DNA of 39,186 bases from Ruthenibacterium sp. (GCA_020025255.1 JAHHSK010000010.1:1-39186), one strand, 5' to 3'; counted from the first letter of the stretch, positions 1-7,842 are shown. The notes: a model not told the origin generated them from the letters alone. A program made the numbers and translations.

Positions 1-856
1 AATTACAGTAAACAGGCCCGTTTTCCCGGTTTTTCTCCTTGAGCACCTCGGCCAGTTCTTCACAAAAGGCGGTATAATCCTGCGTTGGCTTATCCACCGA
101 TTTTGCCGCCTCCCGATATATGCTGCGGATTTCATCGCACAGCGGGCGTCTTGTTTCGGCTTCAAACAGGCGCGCCAGTTTATTATATGCCACAACAATT
201 TCACTGTGCATGCGCATTTGATGCAGCGCGCGGAACATCAAAAGCATTACCGGCTCATTCAGCGGCACCACCCGCATGGAATGCACGGTAGCCCGCAGCA
301 CCTCGTCATACCGGTTCAGCTCGAACAGGCCGCTGCTCATTTCCTGAATGCACTTCAGGTATTTCTTGGCAAGCTCGCGCTGGACACGCTTGACCCAAAG
401 CTCCCCCGAAAGCCGGGGCAGCAGCTCGCCGCGGAACACGGTTTCCGCCCTTTTCCATGCCGCTGTGCGGGCGGCAATGTCGCCGCGGCAGCGTTCGGCC
501 GCAGTACAGTGCTCCACAAAGCGATCCACATCAACACGCCATTTGATATGTCCGTTCAGGCAGTATCCTCCCGCACGATACAAAATCGGGGTTTCACCGG
601 GCTTCACATGCCCGGCAAGCGATCGGCGCAGTGCATAGATCGTATTTTTCAGCACATTCTGCGGATCGGTCAGCTCCTCGTTTCCCCAGATTTCCTGCAA
701 AAGCACCTCTGCCGGCGTCACACGATCCTTATGAAGCACCAGATAGCAAAAAAGCTGCCATGGTTTGGTAAGCTTTGTTTGTGTATCCGCAAGTGTTTTT
801 CCATCTGCGGTAACGGAAAATCCGCCCAGCATTCGTACATTTATTTTTTCAAACAC
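1..856 (-). CDS. SARP/BTAD-type transcriptional regulator, C-terminus cut by window edge
   Basis: About 285 codons are visible and the reading frame runs off the left edge, so the C-terminal part is missing. The N-terminal ~95 residues look like an OmpR/SARP-type winged helix: MLGGFSVTADGK, then KPWQLFCYLVLHKDR, then a NTIYALRRSL recognition-helix stretch and the ILYRAGGYCLN wing. The rest, with VDRFVEHC and a run of TPR-like helices, resembles a bacterial transcriptional activation (BTAD) domain. It probably binds DNA in the cytoplasm; its target is unknown. I chose the GTG at 856 because a GAAAGAAGG ribosome site lies just upstream and residues 1-8 belong to the first beta strand; the ATG at 832 would cut into it. 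A larger protein with an AAA or TPR region is possible, since many BTAD proteins are long. Family call fairly sure; role unknown. Confidence 0.8.
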   Translation of the reverse strand, partial: MFEKINVRMLGGFSVTADGKTLADTQTKLTKPWQLFCYLVLHKDRVTPAEVLLQEIWGNEELTDPQNVLKNTIYALRRSLAGHVKPGETPILYRAGGYCLNGHIKWRVDVDRFVEHCTAAERCRGDIAARTAAWKRAETVFRGELLPRLSGELWVKRVQRELAKKYLKCIQEMSSGLFELNRYDEVLRATVHSMRVVPLNEPVMLLMFRALHQMRMHSEIVVAYNKLARLFEAETRRPLCDEIRSIYREAAKSVDKPTQDYTAFCEELAEVLKEKNRENGPVYCN

Positions 857-939
857 TGTTTCCGACCTTCTTTCCTCTGTCCTTTTTTGTTTTTATCCCG
901 TCCGTGATTTTGATAGCGAAATTTGGGAATGGATGCCCG

Positions 940-972
940 AAAAGGCATCGAAACTGCGGTTCGATGCCTTTT
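940..972 (-). terminator. hairpin terminator after htrA
   Basis: A 13-bp stem (AAAAGGCATCGAA pairing with TTCGATGCCTTTT) around a short loop lies 14 bases past the htrA stop. The A/T ends of the stem give a T run on either strand. It separates htrA from the regulator gene. Confidence 0.75.
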
Positions 973-985
973 TAAGATTATAAAA

Positions 986-2254
986 TCAGCCTTCCTGCTG
1001 TGCCGGCTGCTGCGGTTTTAATTCTTCCAGCACAATGGATGCCGAAACCATTTGTTTGCCGCGCGCAACCTGAACATCGATCGTATCACCGACCTGATGC
1101 TTTGCCAAAGCTCCGGTAACATCCCCGGTTTCGGAAACCGCCACGCCATCTACGCTTACAAAGCGGTCGCCCGGCTTCAGCCCGGCCTTTTCCGCCGCGC
1201 CGCCTTTATTTACGTCCCGCACATATACGCCTGCCTGGCTTACGCCGTAGCTGTACGCCGTCTGGGGATCGGTGATCTGGATGACAGTTACCCCCATTCC
1301 CGGGCGTCCGGTAACATATCCGTTATCCATAAGCTCCTGCGCCACACGAACCGCCGTATTGACGGGGATCGCAAATCCGATGCCCTCGGTGTTTTCGCCG
1401 CCGGATTTTGCATTGACAATGCCGATCAGCTCCCCGCGTTCGTTGAACAGGCCGCCGCCCGAATTTCCCGGGCTGACTGCCGCATCCATTTGCAGCAGGT
1501 GCATTTCCTCATTGCCGACGGTAATGGTGCGGTCCAGTGCTGATACGATGCCGCTTGTGACCGAACCGCCCAGACGCCCCAGCGGGTTGCCGACGGCAAT
1601 GACCGGCTCGCCTACTTCTATGAGATCCGAATCGCCCACGACCACCGATGCCAAGCCCTCGGCCTGAACCTTCAGTACCGCAACGTCGGTTTTGGAATCC
1701 ATGCCCACGATCTTGGCTTCATACTCGCTGCCATCCGTCAGCCGAACCTTGACCTGCGTTGCACCCTGCACAACATGGTTGTTCGTGATGATATATCCAT
1801 CCTGCGAAAGGATCACGCCGCTGCCTGCGCCGCCCTGCACGAACTGGCCGAAAATCGGATGGGTGGTGACCTGCTCGGTCGTAACCTCCACAACGCTGGG
1901 GCCGACGATCTTTGCAACGTCCTTTACGGAAAGAGCCGAACCCGGTGCAGGGGCGGCTCCTTCGTCGGACTGCACCGTCTGCGCATGGCGAATCACTGTT
2001 GTCCCGGCACCGCGTGCCATACGGTATCCGGCATATCCTCCGCCAAAGCTCGCTGCACCGCAAAAGAGCACCAGCGCTGCTGCGGCAGCAATGCGTTTCG
2101 CATTCGGGCGGTGTTTTTTCTTTGGTTCCCCGTTCTGCTGCTCATTTCCTTCGGTTTGCTCCTGCGTATTCACAGGTTCCTGCCCCTGCGGATCGTTTTT
2201 TTGATTTTGTCCGTGATATAGTTCAGAATAATCATATTCCCAGTTGTTGTTCAT
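986..2254 (-). CDS. htrA: HtrA/DegP-like membrane-anchored serine protease
   Basis: This 422-residue protein is a trypsin-like quality-control protease of the HtrA/DegP family, acting outside the membrane on misfolded secreted proteins. It has a polar cytoplasmic N-terminus (~50 residues), one membrane helix (about 55-77), a protease domain and one C-terminal PDZ domain (AGVYVRDVNKGGAAEKAG onward). The triad is visible: His in TNNHVV (~160), Asp in SKTDVAVL (~190) and Ser in SPGNSGGGL (~265). An ATG nine bases upstream is also in frame, but the GGAGG at 2264-2268 touches it directly while lying nine bases before the ATG at 2254, so I use 2254. Length and domain order fit Gram-positive HtrA with a single PDZ domain. 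Upstream are two repeated octamers that may bind a stress regulator. Confidence 0.95.
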   Translation of the reverse strand: MNNNWEYDYSELYHGQNQKNDPQGQEPVNTQEQTEGNEQQNGEPKKKHRPNAKRIAAAAALVLFCGAASFGGGYAGYRMARGAGTTVIRHAQTVQSDEGAAPAPGSALSVKDVAKIVGPSVVEVTTEQVTTHPIFGQFVQGGAGSGVILSQDGYIITNNHVVQGATQVKVRLTDGSEYEAKIVGMDSKTDVAVLKVQAEGLASVVVGDSDLIEVGEPVIAVGNPLGRLGGSVTSGIVSALDRTITVGNEEMHLLQMDAAVSPGNSGGGLFNERGELIGIVNAKSGGENTEGIGFAIPVNTAVRVAQELMDNGYVTGRPGMGVTVIQITDPQTAYSYGVSQAGVYVRDVNKGGAAEKAGLKPGDRFVSVDGVAVSETGDVTGALAKHQVGDTIDVQVARGKQMVSASIVLEELKPQQPAQQEG

Positions 2255-2286
2255 ACTGCACATCCTCCTCTTTCGATGCTGACTTC

Positions 2287-2331
2287 AGTATATGCTTTTC
2301 TTGTGAAAAAAAAGTCATGTGCGTGTGAAAA
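2287..2331 (-). promoter_or_regulatory. htrA promoter with two TTTTCACA octamers 22 bp apart
   Basis: On the minus strand a TATACT -10 box lies at 2287-2292. TTTTCACA occurs at 2302-2309 and again at 2324-2331, starts exactly 22 bp (about two helical turns) apart, each inside a longer T7-8 CACA(C/A)G repeat. The nearer copy overlaps the expected -35 position, which has no good TTGACA match, so the promoter is probably activator dependent. From memory, repeated TTTTCAYA octamers are described before Bacillus subtilis htrA and htrB, in the CssRS regulon. Functional assignment is inference. Confidence 0.5.
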
Positions 2332-2408
2332 AAAGGTGAAAGTACGGCAACCGCTTTCAAACGTTTTTTCTTTTGACCTATTCGCCCTGTTTTCCGGCTC
2401 AAGCCGCC

Positions 2409-3302
2409 TTATTTCTTGCGCACACAGACCGGGATCGGCGGCAGACCCGCCTGTTCTTTAAAATCACGGATCGTGATCTCATATTGTGTTTTGGGCAGCT
2501 GCTCAAAAAAGTGCAGCACCGCATCGCGCTCCTGCGTTCCCTGTGCACCGCCGGAATAAACGCAGACGGTCATTACGCCGCCCTGTTTCAAAAGCGAAAG
2601 CGCCGTGCGCATGGCCGGGATGCTGATTTCCTTTTGCGTGAAAATGGAATGATCCCCGCCCGGAAGATATCCCAGATTGAACATCACCGCATCCACCGTA
2701 CCCGGCTGCACATAGCGGGCAAGATTGGCATGGCTGTCCTGCACGACCCTGCCCACGGCACCGTATCCGTGCTTTTCCAGCCGCTGGCGGGTATGTTCCA
2801 CTGCCTGCTTTTGGATATCCAGTGCCAGCACATGCCCGCTGCTGCCCACAAGGCGGCACAAAAACAGCGTATCGCCGCCATTGCCTGCCGTTGCGTCCAC
2901 CGCCGTCATCCCGGCGCGGACATGCGCCGTTAAAAAGGCATGCACTGTACTCAGCGCATTTTCACCGTCCCCGTGCGGAATCCCCCGCATCCACGGCTGC
3001 CCCGGCTGCTTCGGGCGAAAGCCGCAGCGGTGCAAAAGTGCCCGTGCCGCTTCATTCTGCGGCTCCGGTGCCTGTGTGCCGGGTGCATATTCCCGCAGCA
3101 CGCGGCGAAGCAGAAAGGTGCCATACCCGCGGCGGCGCCATTGCGGCATCATAACGCACTGCACAAGGCAGCTTTTCTGCATCTGCGCCGCGCCGATCAC
3201 GACACTATCCTTTTCCAGCACATAGACCTGTGCTGTGCAGGCAATTCCCATTGTCTCCAGCGCACCGGCGTCTGCACCGGCCGCTTTGCGCACATGCATC
3301 AT
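2409..3302 (-). CDS. GNAT-like domain fused to MnmM/YtqB-like tRNA methyltransferase
   Basis: The 297-residue protein has two parts. Residues 3-97 look like a compact GNAT acetyltransferase, with an RRRGYGTFLL acetyl-CoA loop at 57-65 and NEAARALLHRCGF near the end. Residues ~113-297 are a class I AdoMet methyltransferase with motif AVDATAGNGGDTLFL (134-148), acidic LALDIQ, and NLGYLPGGDHS. That half matches the YtqB family, once called a rRNA methylase and more recently identified as MnmM, which methylates 5-aminomethyl-2-thiouridine at the tRNA wobble position. The GNAT half is shorter than usual and its substrate is unknown. An AAGGAG site six bases upstream supports this start (a second ATG follows at once). 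It is the last gene of the rpe/rnfDEA-like operon, 37 bases after the A-type gene. Methyltransferase family confident; exact substrate inferred. Confidence 0.85.
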   Translation of the reverse strand: MMHVRKAAGADAGALETMGIACTAQVYVLEKDSVVIGAAQMQKSCLVQCVMMPQWRRRGYGTFLLRRVLREYAPGTQAPEPQNEAARALLHRCGFRPKQPGQPWMRGIPHGDGENALSTVHAFLTAHVRAGMTAVDATAGNGGDTLFLCRLVGSSGHVLALDIQKQAVEHTRQRLEKHGYGAVGRVVQDSHANLARYVQPGTVDAVMFNLGYLPGGDHSIFTQKEISIPAMRTALSLLKQGGVMTVCVYSGGAQGTQERDAVLHFFEQLPKTQYEITIRDFKEQAGLPPIPVCVRKK

Positions 3303-3339
3303 CCGATTCTCCTTCCGGCCGAAAGCCTGCCCGGCTTCA

Positions 3340-3951
3340 TCAGAATGCGACTATATGCCCTGTAAAGCCATAGATCGCAAGAGCAAGGATGCCGATGTAC
3401 AAAAGCGTGATCGGCAGCCCGCGGAATGTTTCGGGCACTTCTTCCCTTTGCAGCTTGCTCTGTCCTTCCGTCACAAGCTGCACTGCCAGCACATAGCCCA
3501 CACTGCTGCCCAGTGCAAAGCCCATGGTCTGCAGCAGCGTAAGGCTTTGCACCGAGCTGATGATCATGGTGCCCAGAATACAGGTGTTGAACGTTGCCAT
3601 GGGCAGCACCGCAATGAATTTGCGCGCGCCTTCCATTTTGACGCACAGCACAATCAGGAACAAAACAACAAAAAACGCCACTGCGCTGCACAGCACCATA
3701 GCCAGCGGGCGCACAAAGCTGCGATAGCGGTACTGTTCCAGCAAGCGATTTGCATAAAATCCAAGCGGTGCGGAAATCAGCTGTATGGCACACAGCAGCC
3801 CGCCGAATGTCAGCGAATCCACTGCCGTATCATCCACCAGCTTTACAAGGCGCGAAACACCCAGCGCACGCGTGAACACGGCATTCTGTGCAAACACAGC
3901 CAGCAGTGCATAGGTGAAAAACGTGCCAAGGGACTGCATCACTTCTCTCAT
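3340..3951 (-). CDS. RnfA/NqrE-like membrane protein lacking Fe-S cysteines
   Basis: A 203-residue integral membrane protein of the Rnf-Nqr family (RnfA/NqrE type) with about six hydrophobic helices and the family ending RGLPITLLYIGILALAIYG. In the genuine RnfA of this window (27217-27816) Cys27 (LGICPFLG) and Cys115 (TTNCAVLG) are the expected ligands of a membrane [2Fe-2S] cluster. A gap-free comparison puts Thr27 (VFTRALGVS) and Thr123 (TFNTCILG) at those places; Cys124 is one residue out of register. Start: the ATG at 3951 overlaps the stop of the E-type gene as ATGA, the pattern of tight coupling; upstream in-frame codons have no such support. Membership of the family is clear. Function as an electron carrier is doubtful. 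Confidence 0.85.
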   Translation of the reverse strand: MREVMQSLGTFFTYALLAVFAQNAVFTRALGVSRLVKLVDDTAVDSLTFGGLLCAIQLISAPLGFYANRLLEQYRYRSFVRPLAMVLCSAVAFFVVLFLIVLCVKMEGARKFIAVLPMATFNTCILGTMIISSVQSLTLLQTMGFALGSSVGYVLAVQLVTEGQSKLQREEVPETFRGLPITLLYIGILALAIYGFTGHIVAF

Positions 3952-4604
3952 GGTTTCTGCACCCCCAAACTCATCTGTTCTTTTACATTCAGCGCCACCG
4001 CACGCCATACCCCCATGACCAAGGCCAGGATGATAAACCCGCCTGCGGGCAGCTGCGCCATGGGGAACCAGGCCTGCTTTACGATCTGGTATCCCATAAG
4101 CGTGCCTGCGCCCAAAAATTCCCGCATTGCCGACAGCAGTACGAGCATCAGCATATAGCCCAGCGAAGTGATCAAGCCCTTGCGCGCGGCGGTGTGCATG
4201 CGTTCGCGCTGCGGACGCTCATAGCGCTTGAGGATGATCGGGTCTGCCACAAGCAGCGGCAGATACAACCCCAGCAGCGCAAGATCCGCTGTCGGATACA
4301 GCCGCCCCATAAGATAGCGCACGCCGATGTATACCACCGCCGCTGTCAGCGCATACGTCAGCCCGCGAAAGCGGAAATACGCAAACTTGCTCAGTGCTGC
4401 CGCAAGCACGCGCATCGGCGTCAGCAGCAAAAACACCGCCACGGCAAGCATGATGCCGTTTTTCAATGTGGTTGCCACAACGATCAGCGGCGCAAGCCCC
4501 AGGCCCTGCATAATGACCGGATTATTGAGGAAAATGCGGTCTTTGCGCGCGCGATGCTCGATCTCTGCGCGCGAGTGTATCTTTTTATCCGAAGATCCTG
4601 TCAT
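3948..4604 (-). CDS. RnfE/NqrD-like membrane protein lacking Fe-S cysteines
   Basis: A 218-residue membrane protein of the RnfE/NqrD type. After a charged N-terminus of ~25 residues it shows the family landmarks NNPVIMQGLGLAPL, LYLPLLVADPIIL, SAMREFLGAGTLMG and LPAGGFIILALVMG. In the complete Rnf operon of this window the E subunit has Cys26 in LGTCPTLA and Cys109 in VVNCIIL; here those positions are Ala38 (GLAPL) and Pro122 (VADPIIL). No cysteine ligand of the expected intramembrane cluster therefore remains. Start and stop both overlap neighbours as ATGA (4601-4604 and 3948-3951), so D, E and A types are translationally coupled. It also lacks the cysteine-rich tail of the other RnfE. Confidence 0.85.
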   Translation of the reverse strand: MTGSSDKKIHSRAEIEHRARKDRIFLNNPVIMQGLGLAPLIVVATTLKNGIMLAVAVFLLLTPMRVLAAALSKFAYFRFRGLTYALTAAVVYIGVRYLMGRLYPTADLALLGLYLPLLVADPIILKRYERPQRERMHTAARKGLITSLGYMLMLVLLSAMREFLGAGTLMGYQIVKQAWFPMAQLPAGGFIILALVMGVWRAVALNVKEQMSLGVQKP

Positions 4605-5590
4605 GAGCGCACCCCCTTGCGAAAGTGTTGCTGTGAAAACAGCCGATCCAGATATCCCGAAATGGCATTTACGGAAATCAGCGCAAAGCATACCCCGATA
4701 TCATAGATGCCGAAATAACGGAACATCATCGTCATAAAGCCGAGCAGCAATCCGTAAGCGAACCGCGCTTTCGGGTTTTTGGGTTTGGTGACCGGTTCAT
4801 TGATCAGGAACACGGCGGCAAATATGATTGCACCGGACAGCATTTCATAGCAGAGCGACGTAATGCGGACATCCAGATATTTCCACGGAAGCTCCAGCCC
4901 CAGCGTATTGACGCGCGGGTAGAAAAACGCGACCCCGGCACATGCCAGCAGAAAGCCCGCGGGGATATCGATCGAAATATCGCGGCGCATCCACAGATAC
5001 ATTGCGCAGGAAATGATGATGAGCACCGAGGTTGTACCGATCGGCCCGGGGAAATTGCCCAGCACCAGATCGAACAGCCGCACATTCGGCACGCCGCCCG
5101 AACGCAGCATATGCGTCACGCTGTCCACCAGCACGGCACCGCTGGCATCGGCAACCGTCATTTTGGTGAACGGCAGCGGATCGCGGAAAAGATCGGCCGG
5201 CCAGCTTACTGCCGCTATGGCATATCCCACGGCGGCAGGGTGAAACGGATAGCAGCCATACCCGCCGAATGCGTGCTTGGCGATCAGGATCGCTGCGGAA
5301 ACGCTGATGATGACCACATGATAATGCACCGAAGCGGGAAACATCATCACCAATACCAGCGCAAGGGGCACGCTGCTGTTTTCTTCCTTATCATACGGGC
5401 GTCTGCGCAGCCACGCAGCAAGATGATCGCACAGCTTTGCCGTCAGTGCGGCAACCGCACACAGCGCAACCGGGCGCAGCCCGTAAAAATATGTGGGCAG
5501 TGCCAAAAGCGGAAAAATCATAAATACAATATCACGGTTATAATCATGGGCGGTGGGCGGCTGCAGCGGCAGCGCGGTCTCATTGCTCAT
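4601..5590 (-). CDS. RnfD/NqrB-like membrane protein lacking the flavin-linked Thr
   Basis: A 329-residue multi-helix membrane protein of the NqrB/RnfD family. Family landmarks include AKHAFGGYGCYPFHPAAVG (about 104-122), LGNFPGPIGTTS, and the C-terminal INEPVTKPKNPKARFAYG and MMFRYFGIYDIGV. Genuine RnfD and NqrB carry FMN on a Thr in an (S/T)xATP-like motif; the other RnfD in this window has it as ATATPL (Thr157). Here the equivalent place reads ASGAVLVDS (about 149-157), with Val153 where Thr is expected, so covalent flavin is unlikely. It starts 39 bases after the rpe stop and overlaps the E-type gene by ATGA. No B, C or G subunit lies in this operon. Confidence 0.85.
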   Translation of the reverse strand: MSNETALPLQPPTAHDYNRDIVFMIFPLLALPTYFYGLRPVALCAVAALTAKLCDHLAAWLRRRPYDKEENSSVPLALVLVMMFPASVHYHVVIISVSAAILIAKHAFGGYGCYPFHPAAVGYAIAAVSWPADLFRDPLPFTKMTVADASGAVLVDSVTHMLRSGGVPNVRLFDLVLGNFPGPIGTTSVLIIISCAMYLWMRRDISIDIPAGFLLACAGVAFFYPRVNTLGLELPWKYLDVRITSLCYEMLSGAIIFAAVFLINEPVTKPKNPKARFAYGLLLGFMTMMFRYFGIYDIGVCFALISVNAISGYLDRLFSQQHFRKGVRS

Positions 5591-5629
5591 ATCGTTCGCC
5601 TCTTTTCCTCCGGTTCGTTTGTAAGAAAT

Positions 5630-6283
5630 TCATTCACATACTCTGCGCAGCTGTGCAATCGCCTGCGCAGCATCCGGTGCGCCGAACACAGCCGAACCTG
5701 CCACCAGCACCGTTGCACCGGCTTTGGCACACAGCGGCGCGGTTGCCGCGTCGATGCCCCCGTCTACCTCGATTTCACACTTCAGGCCGCGCCGGGATAT
5801 TTCGGCATGCAGCTGCGCAATTTTTTCCACCGCACCCGGCATGAATTTCTGCCCGCCGAAGCCCGGCTCCACGCTCATAACAAGCACCATATCCAGCATA
5901 TCAAGATACGGCACCACCGCCTGCACCGGTGTGGCAGGCTTGATGCTCAGCGCAGCCTTGCAGCCCTGCGCACGGATCGCCTCGATCGTTTCGCGCACGG
6001 GGCTGTCCGCTTCGATGTGGAACGTGATCCGATCTGCCCCGGCATCGCAGAACGGCTTGATATATTTCAGCGGCTCGCGGATCATCAGGTGCACATCATA
6101 AAAAGCCTCCACCCGCTTTGCCAGCGATTGCAGCACCGGCACGCCAAGGCTGATGTTCGGCACAAACGCGCCATCCATTACATCGATGTGCAGCATATCT
6201 GCACCCGCTTTCATCACATTTTCACAGCTTTTGCCCAATTCGGCAAAATCCGCTGCCAGAATGGAAGGAGAAATTTTTATCAT
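5630..6283 (-). CDS. rpe: ribulose-phosphate 3-epimerase
   Basis: The 217-residue protein is a full-length Rpe, a TIM-barrel enzyme that interconverts D-ribulose 5-phosphate and D-xylulose 5-phosphate in the cytosolic pentose phosphate pathway. Visible signatures are ISPSILAADFAELG at the N-terminus, the metal-site HIDVMDGAFVPNISLG, DVHLMI, MSVEPGFGGQKF and EVDGGID near the phosphate-binding end. GAGGTG eight bases upstream sets the ATG. It has its own promoter (6352-6380) and is the first gene of a run continuing through the D-E-A membrane genes and the GNAT-methyltransferase. No metabolic link between Rpe and those genes is evident. Confidence 0.96.
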   Translation of the reverse strand: MIKISPSILAADFAELGKSCENVMKAGADMLHIDVMDGAFVPNISLGVPVLQSLAKRVEAFYDVHLMIREPLKYIKPFCDAGADRITFHIEADSPVRETIEAIRAQGCKAALSIKPATPVQAVVPYLDMLDMVLVMSVEPGFGGQKFMPGAVEKIAQLHAEISRRGLKCEIEVDGGIDAATAPLCAKAGATVLVAGSAVFGAPDAAQAIAQLRRVCE

Positions 6284-6351
6284 AAACAGGACACCTCATC
6301 ATCGAAAATACGCATTCAGGCCAAGGCCGAAACATAAAAATAGTTATTTTT

Positions 6352-6380
6352 ATAATACCGCATTTTTGCTTAAAATGCAA
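6352..6380 (-). promoter_or_regulatory. promoter for rpe and the rnfDEA-like operon
   Basis: On the minus strand TTGCAT (6375-6380) and TATTAT (6352-6357) are separated by 17 bases, upstream of rpe. I see no terminator between rpe and 2409, so it may drive all five genes. Confidence 0.55.
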
Positions 6381-6451
6381 ACAAAACCCGCAAATCCGCC
6401 GTGTGCCGGGGGCTGTTTTCCCACCGGCGGCACACACGGCGCCGCTTTGCC

Positions 6452-6479
6452 TTGACAAGCGTGTGTTTGTGCCTATAAT
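6452..6479 (+). promoter_or_regulatory. sigma-A-type promoter for the D-aspartate ligase operon
   Basis: A consensus TTGACA (6452-6457) and consensus TATAAT (6474-6479) are separated by 16 bases, about 80 bases before the ligase start. It is divergent from the rpe promoter. Confidence 0.8.
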
Positions 6480-6561
6480 AAAGTAGTATATATCTGCCCG
6501 CGCGCGGGCAGGTTCAAACGCACGCCGCACACCGCTGCGGCGCCGGAAAAGGAGCCTTTTG

Positions 6562-7791
6562 ATGTCTGTTTGTGAAATGATCCTGCCCGTGCTGATCGGC
6601 GCGGATATGAACTGCTATTCCCTCGCCCGTGCCTTCCACGAGGCATACGGCGTGCGCTCGCACGCGTTCGGGCGCTGGGCTATGGGCGAAACGATGTATT
6701 CCCGCATCGTGGAATTTACCGCTGTGCCCGATATCGACAATGCCGAAACCCTCACGCGCACGGTAACGGAATTTGCAAACGCCCATGCGGAAAAGACCTG
6801 CATCGTTATGGGCTGCACCGACGATTACGCAAGCCTTTTAATGGATGTGCGCACCGCGCTGCCGAAAAACTGCATCGCCCCTTACATCACGCCCCAGCTG
6901 CGCGACCGCCTTGTGAACAAGGCCGATTTTTATGAATTGTGCGAAAAATATGAGATCGCATATCCGAAGACCTTCTGTGCCAAAAAGCCGATGAAGCCCG
7001 AAGAACTCAGCGAAAGCGCGCTGGGCTTTTCCTATCCGATCATTGTCAAGCCCTCGAGCAGCATCCTGTACTGGAAGCATCCGTTCGAAGGCATGAAAAA
7101 GGTCTACACCGCGGATACACCCGAACGCGCTTCGGCGATCCTTGACGAAATCTACGGCGCGGGCTATCCCGATATCGTTATTTTGCAGGACACGATCCCT
7201 GGGGCAGACTGCTTTATGCATGTTCTTACCGCATACTGCGACAAAAATGCCAAGGTGAAGATGATGTGTCTTGGGCATGTGGGGCTGGAAGAGCACACAC
7301 CGAAAGCGCTGGGCAACCATGCCGCGATCATCACGGAATACAATGAGCCGCTGATGACAAAACTGAAAGCATTCCTTGAGGAGATCGGCTACACCGGCTA
7401 TGCCAACTTTGACATCAAGTACGACAGCCGCGACGGCAGCTATCGCGTATTCGAAATCAATCTGCGTCAGGGGCGCAGCAACTATTACGTCACGGGTGCG
7501 GGCTATAATATCGCGCGCTATGTCGTGGAGGACCGCGTGCTGGGGCACGATCTGGGCGAATGCGTGATGAACCGGAAGGAAACGTTCTGGCACAGTGTGC
7601 CGCGCGGCGTTGTGTACCGGTATGTGAAGGATGCCGCCTTCATCGAAAAGGCAAAGCGCCTTTCGCGTGAAGGGCTGGAAACCACCACGCTCGGCTACCG
7701 GCCGGATCTGAACGGCAACCCCAAGCGTCTTGGCTATTATCTTGTGCACATGCAGCGCTATTTCAAAAAGTTCAAAACCTACTGCAAATAA
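6562..7791 (+). CDS. D-aspartate ligase, ATP-grasp (peptidoglycan cross-bridge)
   Basis: This 409-residue ATP-grasp ligase closely resembles, from memory, Enterococcus faecium D-aspartate ligase (Aslfm). That enzyme activates D-aspartate with ATP and joins its beta-carboxylate to the side-chain amine of the position-3 residue of the peptidoglycan stem peptide in the cytoplasm. Shared features are PVLIGADMNCYSLARAFHEA at the N-terminus, YPIIVKPSSS (ATP grip), VKMMCLGHVGLEE, YTGYANFDIKYD and the metal-binding FEINLRQGRSNYYVT. Length fits the family (~410). A TTG lies directly before the ATG at 6562; the GGAG at 6551-6554, seven bases away, supports the ATG. It is followed by an aspartate racemase and an asparagine synthase, which strengthens the assignment. 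It implies a lysine- or ornithine-type wall rather than plain direct cross-linking. Confidence 0.88.
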   Translation: MSVCEMILPVLIGADMNCYSLARAFHEAYGVRSHAFGRWAMGETMYSRIVEFTAVPDIDNAETLTRTVTEFANAHAEKTCIVMGCTDDYASLLMDVRTALPKNCIAPYITPQLRDRLVNKADFYELCEKYEIAYPKTFCAKKPMKPEELSESALGFSYPIIVKPSSSILYWKHPFEGMKKVYTADTPERASAILDEIYGAGYPDIVILQDTIPGADCFMHVLTAYCDKNAKVKMMCLGHVGLEEHTPKALGNHAAIITEYNEPLMTKLKAFLEEIGYTGYANFDIKYDSRDGSYRVFEINLRQGRSNYYVTGAGYNIARYVVEDRVLGHDLGECVMNRKETFWHSVPRGVVYRYVKDAAFIEKAKRLSREGLETTTLGYRPDLNGNPKRLGYYLVHMQRYFKKFKTYCK

Positions 7792-7842
7792 AAGCATGCG
7801 CACCGTTTTCCCCGTGCGGGAAGGAAAGGTTATCTGTTATCT

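Noticed and set aside
3340..5590. The D-E-A Rnf-like trio as decaying pseudogenes
   Set aside because: Frames are intact, start-stop overlaps are kept, and fold landmarks are conserved; only cofactor residues have changed.
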